Positions 35,912-44,236 of a stretch of DNA of 64,000 nt are shown one piece after another. This DNA is from Candidatus Gastranaerophilales bacterium. Lineage in GTDB: Bacteria; Cyanobacteriota; Vampirovibrionia; Gastranaerophilales; Gastranaerophilaceae. The stretch spans positions 25,752 through 89,751 of the forward strand of contig CAAFYU010000067.1 in the NCBI GenBank assembly GCA_900767135.1, read 5' to 3'. A program made the translations under genes and the position numbers. The notes under the pieces were generated by a model. The model saw only the letters and a program-made list of their open reading frames with translations. It did no database searches and was not told where the DNA came from. Position 1 is the first letter of the stretch. Each line of letters starts with the position of its first letter.

Positions 35912-36988
35912 CTAACAAGCTGTGCTGTCAATAACTCCACCACCTAAAACAACATCATTATCATATAAAACGACAGATTGTCCGATAGCAATAGATTTTT
36001 GCAAGTCGTCAAATACTACTTCAATTTTTCCATCGTCAAGTGGTTGTGCGGTGACATTAACAGGTTCTTGGGTTGAACGAATTTTAGCTTGAACTTTAAT
36101 TTCTTCTTCCAGTTTATCAATTGCAATCCAGTTGAAATTAATTGCAGTTAATGATTTTTTGAATGTTTTATCTGCTGGCCCGACAACAACTTCGTTTGTG
36201 TCCTTATTTAAAGACAACACGTACAACGGCTCACTTGCTGAAACTCCGATTCCTTTTCTTTGACCGATAGTGTAATTCCAAATTCCTTTGTGGTGTCCTA
36301 AAACTTTGCCGTTTACATCAACAATGTTTCCTTCTTTTTCTTCAATTCCAAGTAATTCGTTGTAATCTCCATCATAAAAATCTTGGCTATCAGGTTTTTC
36401 TGCAACATCAAGTCCATTTTCTTTTGCGATTTTTCTAATTTCTTCTTTGGTGTAAGAGCCAAGTGGCAATAATATGTTTTTTAATTGTTCTTGTTTAAGT
36501 CTGTATAAGAAATATGATTGGTCTTTGTGCGGAGCCACACCTCGTTTCAATAAAAATCTACCGTTTTCGCCTTCTTCAACTCTTGCATAATGACCGGTTG
36601 CGAATTTGTCAAACACTAGCCCGTTTTCTTTTGCCATCAAAGGTAATGCTCCGAATTTTACTAATGCATTACACCATACGCAAGGATTTGGTGTACGTCC
36701 TTGAATATATTCTGATTTAAAGTTCTCCAAAACTATTTTTTCGTACTGTTCAACGCAATTGAAAACATAGTATGGAATATCCAGTTGTTTAGCAATTCTT
36801 CTTGCTTCTTCAATATCTTCGACTTCATCTGGTCCGTAACAAGCATTTTTGTGTCCACTTTTTAGTGCCATTCCGTCTTTGCCCCAAATTGACATTGTTG
36901 CTCCGATTACTTCGTGTCCTTGCTGTTTTAAAATTAATGCTGCTGTTGATGAATCAACTCCACCTGATAGACCTACTAATATTTTCAT
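35912..36988 (-). CDS. mnmA: tRNA-specific 2-thiouridylase
   Basis: 358 residues. PP-loop SGGVDSS at 8-14 activates U34 of Lys/Glu/Gln tRNAs; NPCVWCN gives Cys103 and Cys106; ATGHYAR and PHKDQSYFLYRL follow, then the beta-barrel TIGQRKGIGVS. E. coli MnmA has a third key Cys (Cys199) in DSTGICF; the aligned segment here is DSQDFYDG, so Tyr205 replaces it, while a different Cys pair exists nearer the N-terminus (NACYGP, Cys50) and at the C-terminus. Its chemistry may therefore differ. It is a single gene between tRNA-Thr and pflA. Confidence 0.93.
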   Translation of the reverse strand: MKILVGLSGGVDSSTAALILKQQGHEVIGATMSIWGKDGMALKSGHKNACYGPDEVEDIEEARRIAKQLDIPYYVFNCVEQYEKIVLENFKSEYIQGRTPNPCVWCNALVKFGALPLMAKENGLVFDKFATGHYARVEEGENGRFLLKRGVAPHKDQSYFLYRLKQEQLKNILLPLGSYTKEEIRKIAKENGLDVAEKPDSQDFYDGDYNELLGIEEKEGNIVDVNGKVLGHHKGIWNYTIGQRKGIGVSASEPLYVLSLNKDTNEVVVGPADKTFKKSLTAINFNWIAIDKLEEEIKVQAKIRSTQEPVNVTAQPLDDGKIEVVFDDLQKSIAIGQSVVLYDNDVVLGGGVIDSTAC

Positions 36989-37059
36989 TTTTTATCCTTT
37001 TGTGTTTTGGTTAAATGTACACATATATTGAATTATAAGGGAAAAAATATGTCAATAAA

Positions 37060-37797
37060 TTAGTGAAATTTTTTATATTCTTGTAAAATTATATTTCTAG
37101 CATTGATTGCTTCTTCTTTGCTTGTTGGGGGCGTATTTTTTAAGGGGTAATTAATTCCAAGAGATTCATATTTTGGAATAGCCATGTTATGATATGGCAA
37201 AATATCTAATGCTTTTATGTTGTTTAGTGTAGCAAGAAATTTTCCAAGTTCTTTTAAATATTTTTCATTAAGTGTTATATCTTTTACGACGACATGTCTA
37301 ATCCACACTGGAATTTGTTTTTCTGACAAGTATTGTGCAAATGCTAAAATATTTTTATTAGAAGCTCCTGTAAGTTTTTTGTGTTCTTCGTCGTCAATGT
37401 GTTTTATATCGAGCAAAACAAGATCTGTGTATTTTAAAAGATTATTTATATTTTCGGTATTTTCTGGATTAAAAATTATTCCAGATGTGTCGAGTGCCGT
37501 ATGAATCCCATGAGCTTTTGCAACTTTAAAAAGCTCTGTGACAAAATCAATTTGCAATAAAGGTTCGCCACCCGTTACGGTAATTCCGCCTGACTGAACG
37601 AATTCTTTTACACCATCGTATTTTTGCATAATTTCATCAACGGTCATAAGTTTATTTGTATCGGTTTGCCAAGTATCAGGATTATGGCAATATTGGCAAC
37701 GTAAAGGACAGCCTTGCATAAAAATTACAAAGCGTATCCCCGGTCCATCAACCGTCCCACAAGTTTCTATTGAATGTATATTTCCTTTAATTGTCAT
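37060..37797 (-). CDS. pflA: Pyruvate formate-lyase-activating enzyme
   Basis: 245 residues, radical SAM. CPLRCQYC supplies the cluster ligands Cys30/Cys34/Cys37. TGGEPLLQ (SAM contact), DTSGI, LLDIKHID and WIRHVVV follow the PflA order. It generates the glycyl radical on the pyruvate formate-lyase glycyl domain encoded just upstream. It is separated from that gene by about 95 bp containing two repeat elements. Confidence 0.95.
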   Translation of the reverse strand: MTIKGNIHSIETCGTVDGPGIRFVIFMQGCPLRCQYCHNPDTWQTDTNKLMTVDEIMQKYDGVKEFVQSGGITVTGGEPLLQIDFVTELFKVAKAHGIHTALDTSGIIFNPENTENINNLLKYTDLVLLDIKHIDDEEHKKLTGASNKNILAFAQYLSEKQIPVWIRHVVVKDITLNEKYLKELGKFLATLNNIKALDILPYHNMAIPKYESLGINYPLKNTPPTSKEEAINARNIILQEYKKFH

Positions 37798-37815
37798 ATT
37801 TTTATTATAAATAAA

Positions 37816-37839
37816 GGCGGGGTAGGTACCCCGCCCTAC
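37816..37839 (-). repeat. REP-like palindromic element, second copy of the 735-758 repeat
   Basis: Reverse complement begins GTAGGGCGGGGTACC and differs from 735-758 at one position. It lies between the glycyl-radical gene and pflA, where it could also act as a processing or attenuation hairpin. Confidence 0.65.
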
Positions 37840-37851
37840 AATTGTAAAGAA

Positions 37852-37884
37852 CTTAGTGTCCTAGTGCCTTAGTAACCTAGTAAC
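37852..37884. repeat. Tandem degenerate octamer array
   Basis: Four octamers of the CTTAGTGT/CCTAGTGC/CTTAGTAA type in a row, unlike the words at 609 and 17302 but with the same period as the latter. No partner arm is visible. Confidence 0.55.
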
Positions 37885-37891
37885 TCCGATT

Positions 37892-38131
37892 TTACAGTGC
37901 ACCATGGAAAGTTCTTGAAATAACATCATCTTGTTGCTCTTTTGTAAGCTTAATAAAGTTTACGGCATACCCAGAAACTCTCACTGTTAATTGTGGGTAT
38001 TTTTCAGGGTGTGCTTGAGCATCAAGCAATGTTTCTCTGTTGAATACGTTTACGTTCAAGTGGTGACCACCTTTTTCAACGTAACCATCTATTAAGTTTA
38101 TTAAATTTTCTTCCTGCATTGTTGTAGGCAT
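37892..38131 (-). CDS. Stand-alone glycyl-radical domain of pyruvate formate-lyase
   Basis: 79 residues from the ATG at 38131, which has an AAGAAAGGAAAA SD. The sequence is the C-terminal domain of PflB: GYVEKGGHHLNVNVFNRETL, then RVSGYAV with the radical Gly, and QQDDVISRTFHG at the end. In ordinary PflB this is fused to the core; the preceding gene (38241-40310) stops just before it. It is shorter than E. coli GrcA (127 aa) and lacks its N-terminus. I infer it is the essential radical subunit rather than a repair spare, because the core lacks its own. Confidence 0.88.
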   Translation of the reverse strand: MPTTMQEENLINLIDGYVEKGGHHLNVNVFNRETLLDAQAHPEKYPQLTVRVSGYAVNFIKLTKEQQDDVISRTFHGAL

Positions 38132-38240
38132 GATTTTTTCCTTTCTTGTTGGTTTGTACCCCTCTCCGGAATTTCTAAGTTCGGTTCGGCAGAGTCCGTT
38201 GGGGTGAGGAGGGACTCCGTAATCTTTTTCTGTTGTTTCG
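38132..38240. other. GC-richer spacer splitting pyruvate formate-lyase
   Basis: 109 bp separate the PflB core stop from the glycyl-domain start. The middle (about 38155-38220) is much richer in G+C than its surroundings, with CCCCTCTCC and GGGGTGAGGAGGG runs that can pair imperfectly. Translation in either neighbouring frame gives nothing like PflB. It may be an inserted repeat. Confidence 0.5.
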
Positions 38241-40310
38241 TTACTCTGCACAACCGCAATCCAAACATACGTTCAAATCGCCCATAAACACTTCGTCTTT
38301 ACCCAAAGCATTTGGAATGATTGAGAATGTGTTTGAAATTCCGTCTTGTGCGTCATTAAATGGAAGTTTTGCAACTGATGCAAGTGATGCCGCAGCTCCG
38401 TTAGAATCTCTTCCATGCATTGGATTTGCTCCCGGTGCAAGAGGAATTCCGGCTTTTCTTCCATCTGGTGTATTTCCAGTTTTCTTTCCGTAAACAACGT
38501 TAGATGTAATTGTCAAAATCGACATTGTAGGAATTGAATTTCTGTATGTGTAATGTTTTCTGATTTTTGACATAAAGTTTCTAACCAAGTCTACTGCAAT
38601 TTGGTCTACTCTGTCGTCGTTGTTGCCGTATTTAGGGAAATCACCTTCAACTTCGTAATCAACAACAATACCGTTTTCGTCACGAATAGCCTTAACTTTT
38701 GCATACTTGATTGCAGAAAGCGAGTCCGCAACAACTGAAAGCCCAGCAATTCCTGTTGCAAAATAGCGTTTTACATCTCTGTCGTGAAGTGCCATTTGAG
38801 CTTTTTCATAACAATATTTGTCGTGCATATAGTGAATTACATTTAATGTATTTACATACAAACCTGCAAGCCACTCCATCATATCGTTGTATTTATCCAT
38901 AACTTCGTCATAGTCAAGATATTCTGATGTAACAGGACGATATTTTGGACCAACTTGAATTTTTAGTCTTTCATCAACACCACCGTTGATTGCATAAAGC
39001 AAACATTTTGCAAGGTTTGCACGTGCTCCGAAGAACTGCATTTCTTTGCCGACAACCATTGAAGATACACAACATGCGATTGCATAATCATCGCCATGGG
39101 TTACTCTCATCATATCGTCGTTTTCATATTGGATTGATGATGTTGTAATTGAAATGTGTGCACAATATTGTTTGAAGTTGTGTGGCAATCTTTTTGACCA
39201 TAAAACAGTTAAGTTTGGTTCAGGTGCTGTTCCAAGGTTTTCAAGAGTATGCAAGTATCTGAAAGAGTTCTTAGTAACAAGAGTTCTTCCGTCAATACCC
39301 ATACCACCGATAGATTCAGTTACCCAAGTCGGATCGCCTGAGAATAAATCGTTGTATTCAGGAGTTCTTGCAAATTTCACTAATCTTAATTTCATAATGA
39401 AATGGTCGATTAATTCTTGTGCTTCAGCTTCGCTCAAAACTCCTTCTCTCAAATCTCTTTCGATGTAGATATCCAAGAAAGTTGAAGTTCTACCGATGCT
39501 CATTGCTGCGCCATTTTGTTCTTTTACGGCTGACAAGTAACCGAAATATAACCATTGAACAGCTTCACGTGCATTTCTTGCAGGTTGAGAAATGTCAAAT
39601 CCATAGATTTTACCCAACTCAATCATTTCTTTAAGTGCTTTGATTTGATCGGTAATTTCTTCTCTCAACTGAATTCTATCAGGCGTCATTTCGCCTTCAA
39701 GAGATTTGAATTGTTCTTGCTTATCTTCAATCAAACGGTTAATACCATATAAAGCAACACGTCTGTAATCCCCAATGATCCTACCTCTTCCGTAAGCATC
39801 AGGTAACCCTGTGATGATTGCAGAGTGTCTTGCAGCTTTCATCTCAGGTGTATAAACATCAAAAACACCTTGGTTATGAGTTTTTCTATATTTTGTGAAA
39901 ATTTCAGAAACTTCCGGATCTACTTCATATCCATAAGATTTGCAAGATGTTTCTGCCATTCTGATACCCCCAAACGGTTGCATAGAACGTTTAAGCGGTG
40001 CATCAGTTTGCAATCCTACAATTGTTTCTAAGTTTTTATCAATGTAACCGGCACCATGTGATGTGATTGTGGATACAATTTTTGTATCCATATCAAGTAC
40101 ACCACCGTTGTCACGTTCCTTTTTTAGCAAATCACAGCATTCTTGCCACAATTTTTTTGTAGCATCGGTTGGATCTGCTAAAAAGCTAGAATCGCCTTCA
40201 TAAGGTGTGTAGTTCTTTTGTATAAAATCTCTAACGTTAATTTCTTGTTCCCATTTGCCGGATACAAATTTTTCCGCCGGATAAACTTTTTTGTCCAGTG
40301 TTGTTGTCAT
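38241..40310 (-). CDS. pflB: Pyruvate formate-lyase core lacking the glycyl-radical domain
   Basis: 689 residues. Formate acetyltransferase converts pyruvate and CoA to acetyl-CoA and formate. The active-site Cys pair is in YAIACCVSSM; GKTGNTPDGRKAGIPLAPGANP and SLASVAKLPF are typical. The protein ends EVFMGDLNVCLDCGCAE, a short Cys-rich tail, where other PflB proteins continue into the glycyl-radical domain (about 75 more residues with RVSGYA). That domain is a separate gene 109 bp downstream in another frame. With it and pflA this forms a pfl locus for anaerobic fermentation. Confidence 0.94.
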   Translation of the reverse strand: MTTTLDKKVYPAEKFVSGKWEQEINVRDFIQKNYTPYEGDSSFLADPTDATKKLWQECCDLLKKERDNGGVLDMDTKIVSTITSHGAGYIDKNLETIVGLQTDAPLKRSMQPFGGIRMAETSCKSYGYEVDPEVSEIFTKYRKTHNQGVFDVYTPEMKAARHSAIITGLPDAYGRGRIIGDYRRVALYGINRLIEDKQEQFKSLEGEMTPDRIQLREEITDQIKALKEMIELGKIYGFDISQPARNAREAVQWLYFGYLSAVKEQNGAAMSIGRTSTFLDIYIERDLREGVLSEAEAQELIDHFIMKLRLVKFARTPEYNDLFSGDPTWVTESIGGMGIDGRTLVTKNSFRYLHTLENLGTAPEPNLTVLWSKRLPHNFKQYCAHISITTSSIQYENDDMMRVTHGDDYAIACCVSSMVVGKEMQFFGARANLAKCLLYAINGGVDERLKIQVGPKYRPVTSEYLDYDEVMDKYNDMMEWLAGLYVNTLNVIHYMHDKYCYEKAQMALHDRDVKRYFATGIAGLSVVADSLSAIKYAKVKAIRDENGIVVDYEVEGDFPKYGNNDDRVDQIAVDLVRNFMSKIRKHYTYRNSIPTMSILTITSNVVYGKKTGNTPDGRKAGIPLAPGANPMHGRDSNGAAASLASVAKLPFNDAQDGISNTFSIIPNALGKDEVFMGDLNVCLDCGCAE

Positions 40311-40445
40311 TTCTTTTCTCCTATATTCCTAAATTGTAAAAATCGTAATAGTTGCAAAAAGTCTCAACAACACTATACTACATGTTTAACAAAAAAGCCA
40401 CACATGTAAACAAAAACTTAATATTTTTGATTATATAATTTATTC

Positions 40446-41651
40446 TTATACCTTAGATACGTGACGAGCTGTCAATAAACCGCGTTTTGCCAAACCGTCA
40501 AGAATTCTGAAATTTAGTAAGTTTCTGTAATCTCTCATTGCAGGCGAGAATGAACTTACTGCTTTTGGTGTTGTTACGTCTTTTAGTTCTTTGGCAACAG
40601 CTTCTATCTTTTTCATGTCTCTTACCATTCCGGTTTTGAATGTGTCCGGATTGTATAAAGTCCAAGCTGTGTGCGGATAATAAGTTGAACGACATTCGTT
40701 TGTGTTTTGGTTAATTAGCATGTCAACTTGAATATCAGCCGGCATTGAATAAAATTTTTGTTTTATATTCTTTTCATAAGGTTTTAATCTCTCAGGATAT
40801 AAAACTTCCGGAGTTTCAACATATTCTTCATACGGATTTAACATTTCATTGTATTCTAGAGAACCAATCCCAATAATTTCAATAGATTTTGAGAATTTTT
40901 CAAGTACGCCTTGTTCTTCAGCAAATCTTGACATAATATCTAAGAAAGAAGAAACTCCACGACCTGTTTGAACATAATCTGTATAAATAATTCTTTTGCC
41001 TGTTTTTTCCGCATCTTTTACGATAGATAAAGGATCTAATCCTTTTTGTTTAAGATATCTTGTATAGGCTTTGTATTCTTTTTCGGTTGGCATCGCCGTT
41101 TTAACAGGAATAATTCCCCATTTAGGATCTCTTCGGAACCAGTTTCCGGAAAAAGCTGCAAAGTCGTAGCCGTCAATACCATCTTTCATCCAAACAGATG
41201 TGTTTAAGAACCATTTTGGACTTCTTCCGATACTAATTATACGACGATCTTTGAAATCGTTATAAAGACTTGAAAATTTTACAAAGTCGTCGAATTTTTG
41301 CTCTGTATTAAGTGGCATGTATTGAAAATGTTGGGTATCATAAAGTTCATTTTTGTTAATTGATTTGTCGCTAAAAAACTTTTCATATCGTTTTTTAATT
41401 CTTTTCTTAGTTGTGTCTGTCATTGCGTTATATTCTTCAAATTCAATGTCAGGAACAGTTGCATTTACATCACTAAATCCACTGAAAGAAATTGGTGCGT
41501 TGTATTTAAAGTTCAATGGAAGCTTTTTAAATGGCGACGTTTGATAATCTTGATGTTGAACATTGTTTAAAGATTTTGAGTTATTGTTATTAACTCTGTT
41601 TTGTAATCCGATAGTAGAGCTGTAATTCGCTTGAACTCTATTTACTTGCAT
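40446..41651 (-). CDS. Lineage-specific protein with phosphoribosyltransferase-like motif
   Basis: 401 residues. Residues 1-60 are Asn/Ser/Gln-rich (VNNNNSKSLNNV) and end in ISFSGF; a similar MQ[IV]N opening and SFG motif occur in the 8329 protein. A folded domain from ~70 contains DRRIISIGRSPKWFL and, at about 225-240, IIYTDYVQTGRGVSS, which has the acidic-pair and TGxG shape of a type I PRTase PRPP loop. The C-terminus is basic. The function is unknown; it could be a PRTase-like enzyme or effector. A GGAGG SD lies 7 nt before the ATG. Confidence 0.65.
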   Translation of the reverse strand: MQVNRVQANYSSTIGLQNRVNNNNSKSLNNVQHQDYQTSPFKKLPLNFKYNAPISFSGFSDVNATVPDIEFEEYNAMTDTTKKRIKKRYEKFFSDKSINKNELYDTQHFQYMPLNTEQKFDDFVKFSSLYNDFKDRRIISIGRSPKWFLNTSVWMKDGIDGYDFAAFSGNWFRRDPKWGIIPVKTAMPTEKEYKAYTRYLKQKGLDPLSIVKDAEKTGKRIIYTDYVQTGRGVSSFLDIMSRFAEEQGVLEKFSKSIEIIGIGSLEYNEMLNPYEEYVETPEVLYPERLKPYEKNIKQKFYSMPADIQVDMLINQNTNECRSTYYPHTAWTLYNPDTFKTGMVRDMKKIEAVAKELKDVTTPKAVSSFSPAMRDYRNLLNFRILDGLAKRGLLTARHVSKV

Positions 41652-41830
41652 GATACCTCCAAAATATTAATTTCATCTGATTTCAATTACAAAACCTCTA
41701 AAAATAAATTTTGATATCTATGTAAAGAAAAATTTACAATTATTTTTCAGAGGTATGTTTCAAAGGTCGGGACTCATTTGACTGGTTTATGGTTGTCTTC
41801 TACATAATTTTGAGTCCAGTCTTTGCATTA

Positions 41831-41858
41831 AAAAAGACTCCACGAAGGAGTCTTTTTT
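41831..41858. terminator. Terminator beside tRNA-Arg
   Basis: Stem AAAAAGACTCC / GGAGTCTTTTT around ACGAA, T-run in both directions. It likely ends the minus-strand tRNA-Arg transcript. Confidence 0.8.
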
Positions 41859-41861
41859 ATT

Positions 41862-41935
41862 TACGCGAGAAGGGATTCGAACCCCCGACCTTTTGGTTCG
41901 TAGCCAAACACTCTATCCAGCTGAGCTACTCGCGC
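41862..41935 (-). tRNA. tRNA-Arg (ACG anticodon)
   Basis: Acceptor GCGCGAG/CTCGCGT (terminal G-U pair), D-arm with AGCTGGATAGAG, anticodon stem TTTGG/CCAAA with loop CTACGAA (anticodon ACG, read as ICG after deamination), T-arm GGGGG with TTCGAAT. CCA is not encoded. Confidence 0.95.
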
Positions 41936-42086
41936 TTATTTAATTGTTTTATTGCAATCTGACTGCAACAATTATTAGCTTATCAAAAAAAGAAAATTTT
42001 TCAAGTTTTTTCTAAAAAAATTTTTACGGCAATATCATTAATGTTTTTGAAAAATAGTATGTTATTCTGTGCTTGTGAGGTAAATT

Positions 42087-42284
42087 ATGGAAAAATTAAC
42101 AGACAGAGAAATGACTATTTTAAAACTTGTTATGCAAGGATATGCTAACAGTGAAATTAGCAAAAAAGTGTTTATCAGCGTGCATACCGTTAAAGCTCAT
42201 ATCGGTTCTATTACTCGGAAATTATCCGCAAAAAACAGAACCCATGCTGTTTATTTAGCTCTTAAAAACAATTTAATTAATTAA
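42087..42284 (+). CDS. Minimal LuxR/GerE-type HTH regulator
   Basis: 65 residues, consisting only of the GerE/LuxR DNA-binding domain: LTDREMTILKLVMQGYANSEI, then VFISVHTVKAHIGSITRKLSAKNRTHAV, with the Val-His-Thr-Val-Lys recognition helix. There is no receiver or autoinducer domain, so it would act as a small dimeric DNA binder or as a partner of another protein. GAGGTAAATT provides the SD. The gene ends 65 bp before amiC, whose promoter contains a dyad that could be its target. Confidence 0.88.
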   Translation: MEKLTDREMTILKLVMQGYANSEISKKVFISVHTVKAHIGSITRKLSAKNRTHAVYLALKNNLIN

Positions 42285-42299
42285 TGAAATTGTTACAAT

Positions 42300-42339
42300 T
42301 TGAACGCTTAACAAAAAAGTTATATAATAATGTTAAGCG
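42300..42339 (+). promoter_or_regulatory. amiC promoter with operator-like dyad
   Basis: TTGAAC (42300-42305), 17-nt spacer, TATAAT (42323-42328). The 8-bp dyad CGCTTAAC (42305-42312) / GTTAAGCG (42332-42339) brackets the -10, so a dimer bound there would block polymerase. Confidence 0.65.
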
Positions 42340-42348
42340 AGAAAAATC

Positions 42349-44232
42349 ATGAAAAAAATACTTTTAACATTTACATTTTTATTATTATTTATATTTACAT
42401 TTGTCCAAAAAGTTTCGGCGGAACAACTTTACAAATTAACGTCTGCAAACTTTGATACGTCAAATTCTGTTATTGTTTTGTCTGGCCAAGACACGCAAGG
42501 CGGGGCTATTTTGAACAATATCAAACTTGTTAAACTTGAAAATCCGTCAAGAGCTTATTTTGATATTGATAATGCAATTATTACATTCCCTCGTCAGGAT
42601 TGGACGTTTAATTCAGGTAGCATAAAACAGGTTAAGATTAACCAATTTTCGGCAAATCCAAATAAAGTTCGTGTTGTCTTTTATTACGACAAAGGGTTTA
42701 ATCCTGATAGCATAAAATTTATTCGTATGAAAAATAATATTATTATTAAACTTAAAAATAGTAATATTAGTGATCATTATTTTTATCAGAATTCTTACCG
42801 AGATGAACATTCTTCTTCAAGTGATTTTTATGAATATTTAACTATTACGACTCCGGTTGCACAGTCGAATGACTCTATTGTAGGGCAAATTCAAGATGCA
42901 TTTAATACTACAACAAATGAAATTCGTGCCAAAAAAGAACTAAAACTTAATACAGAATATTATCTGAATTCAATATCAACTAAACAAAATGGAGTTTTAT
43001 TGAACGGTTTTGGATCTATTACGGTTGAGAGACCTATGATTTTGTCAAATCCGCACAGAATAGTTTATGATCTTCCAAATACGCTTGTTGATACAAAATT
43101 GCGAAACAAAGAATACCGTATTAGTGAAACAGAAACGGTGAAAATTGGACAGTTTTCAGTAAATAAGGCTCGAATTGTTATTACAACGGAAGATGTCGGA
43201 GATTATATTCCGATTTATTCTAGCGACAATCAGTCAGTGATTCTTGCAAACTATAAAAAAACAAATAATACTTCATTATATAATAATTCTACAAATTTAG
43301 TTTCTTATCAGCATGAAAAAATTAATTCATTGACGGATTCAATGGTGTTCAAGTTTGATTCTACATTTGTGCATGGGATTGATAGGTATAACGATAAGAT
43401 AATTGTATATTTGTATAATGTTGTAAAATATAATGATGAAAGCTTTAAGGCTGCAATAAAGGGGACATTATTCGACAAAGCTGCAATTTCTCTTATGCCT
43501 AAAATTGGTTTAAAATTGACAATTCCAGTTGAGCAAGATGCAGTTACATCGACTTATATCGGAGCAGATGGCAGAAGCTTGAAAATAAAGGTTAAAGAGG
43601 CAAAAAAAGCGACTCCTACACCAACGCCGGTTGTGAAGAAACACCCTCAAACAACTCCAATTATTCTAAATCCTCCAAAAGCGACAACAAATACATCAGG
43701 GAAACGAAAGGTTGTGATTGATGCAGGCCATGGTGGTACTGATGTTGGAGCAACAGGTGGAGGAATTTATGAGAAAAATATTACACTTGATGTGTCTAAA
43801 AAGGTTGAAGCAATTTTGAAACAACGTGGCTATCAGGTAGTTATGACAAGACCTGATGACAAATTTGTATCATTACAGGATAGGGTTACTATAAATGAAA
43901 ACTACTCACCGGATATATTTGTAAGTATTCACGTAAATTCAAGTGTTCGTCCGGAAATTACAGGAGTAGAAACTCATTATTATCACCAATACAGTATGTC
44001 ATTGGCTCAAACTGTTCACTCGGCTTTCGCTAGTGCTGTGCAGTCACCGAACAGAGGTTTGTTTAAATCCAAATTTTATGTTATAAATCATACTACATGC
44101 CCTGCGATTTTGGTAGAAATCGGATTTATATCAAATGCGAACGAAAGAGCACAACTTGTTAGTGAAAAACGCAAACAGGCAACGGCAAAATCTATTGCAG
44201 ACGGCATAGACAATTATTTTAAACAGAAGTAG
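42349..44232 (+). CDS. amiC: N-acetylmuramoyl-L-alanine amidase with AMIN domains
   Basis: 627 residues. Signal peptide at 1-24 (ends VSA-EQ). Two AMIN-type beta domains (about 25-145 and 190-400) target the protein to septal peptidoglycan. A Pro/Thr/Lys linker (~420-450) leads to the amidase_3 domain: VVIDAGHGGTDVGATG (zinc ligand His), EKNITLDV, VSIHVNSS and a C-terminal LVEIGFISN with the catalytic Glu. It cleaves amide bonds between MurNAc and L-Ala in cell separation. It is 4 bp before murI, so one cell-wall operon. Confidence 0.95.
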   Translation: MKKILLTFTFLLLFIFTFVQKVSAEQLYKLTSANFDTSNSVIVLSGQDTQGGAILNNIKLVKLENPSRAYFDIDNAIITFPRQDWTFNSGSIKQVKINQFSANPNKVRVVFYYDKGFNPDSIKFIRMKNNIIIKLKNSNISDHYFYQNSYRDEHSSSSDFYEYLTITTPVAQSNDSIVGQIQDAFNTTTNEIRAKKELKLNTEYYLNSISTKQNGVLLNGFGSITVERPMILSNPHRIVYDLPNTLVDTKLRNKEYRISETETVKIGQFSVNKARIVITTEDVGDYIPIYSSDNQSVILANYKKTNNTSLYNNSTNLVSYQHEKINSLTDSMVFKFDSTFVHGIDRYNDKIIVYLYNVVKYNDESFKAAIKGTLFDKAAISLMPKIGLKLTIPVEQDAVTSTYIGADGRSLKIKVKEAKKATPTPTPVVKKHPQTTPIILNPPKATTNTSGKRKVVIDAGHGGTDVGATGGGIYEKNITLDVSKKVEAILKQRGYQVVMTRPDDKFVSLQDRVTINENYSPDIFVSIHVNSSVRPEITGVETHYYHQYSMSLAQTVHSAFASAVQSPNRGLFKSKFYVINHTTCPAILVEIGFISNANERAQLVSEKRKQATAKSIADGIDNYFKQK

Positions 44233-44236
44233 AAAG

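Noticed and set aside
38132..38251. Split pflB as a simple frameshift or sequencing error
   Set aside because: The core and glycyl domain are in different frames, the 109-bp spacer encodes no PflB sequence in any frame, and the second gene has its own SD and ATG.
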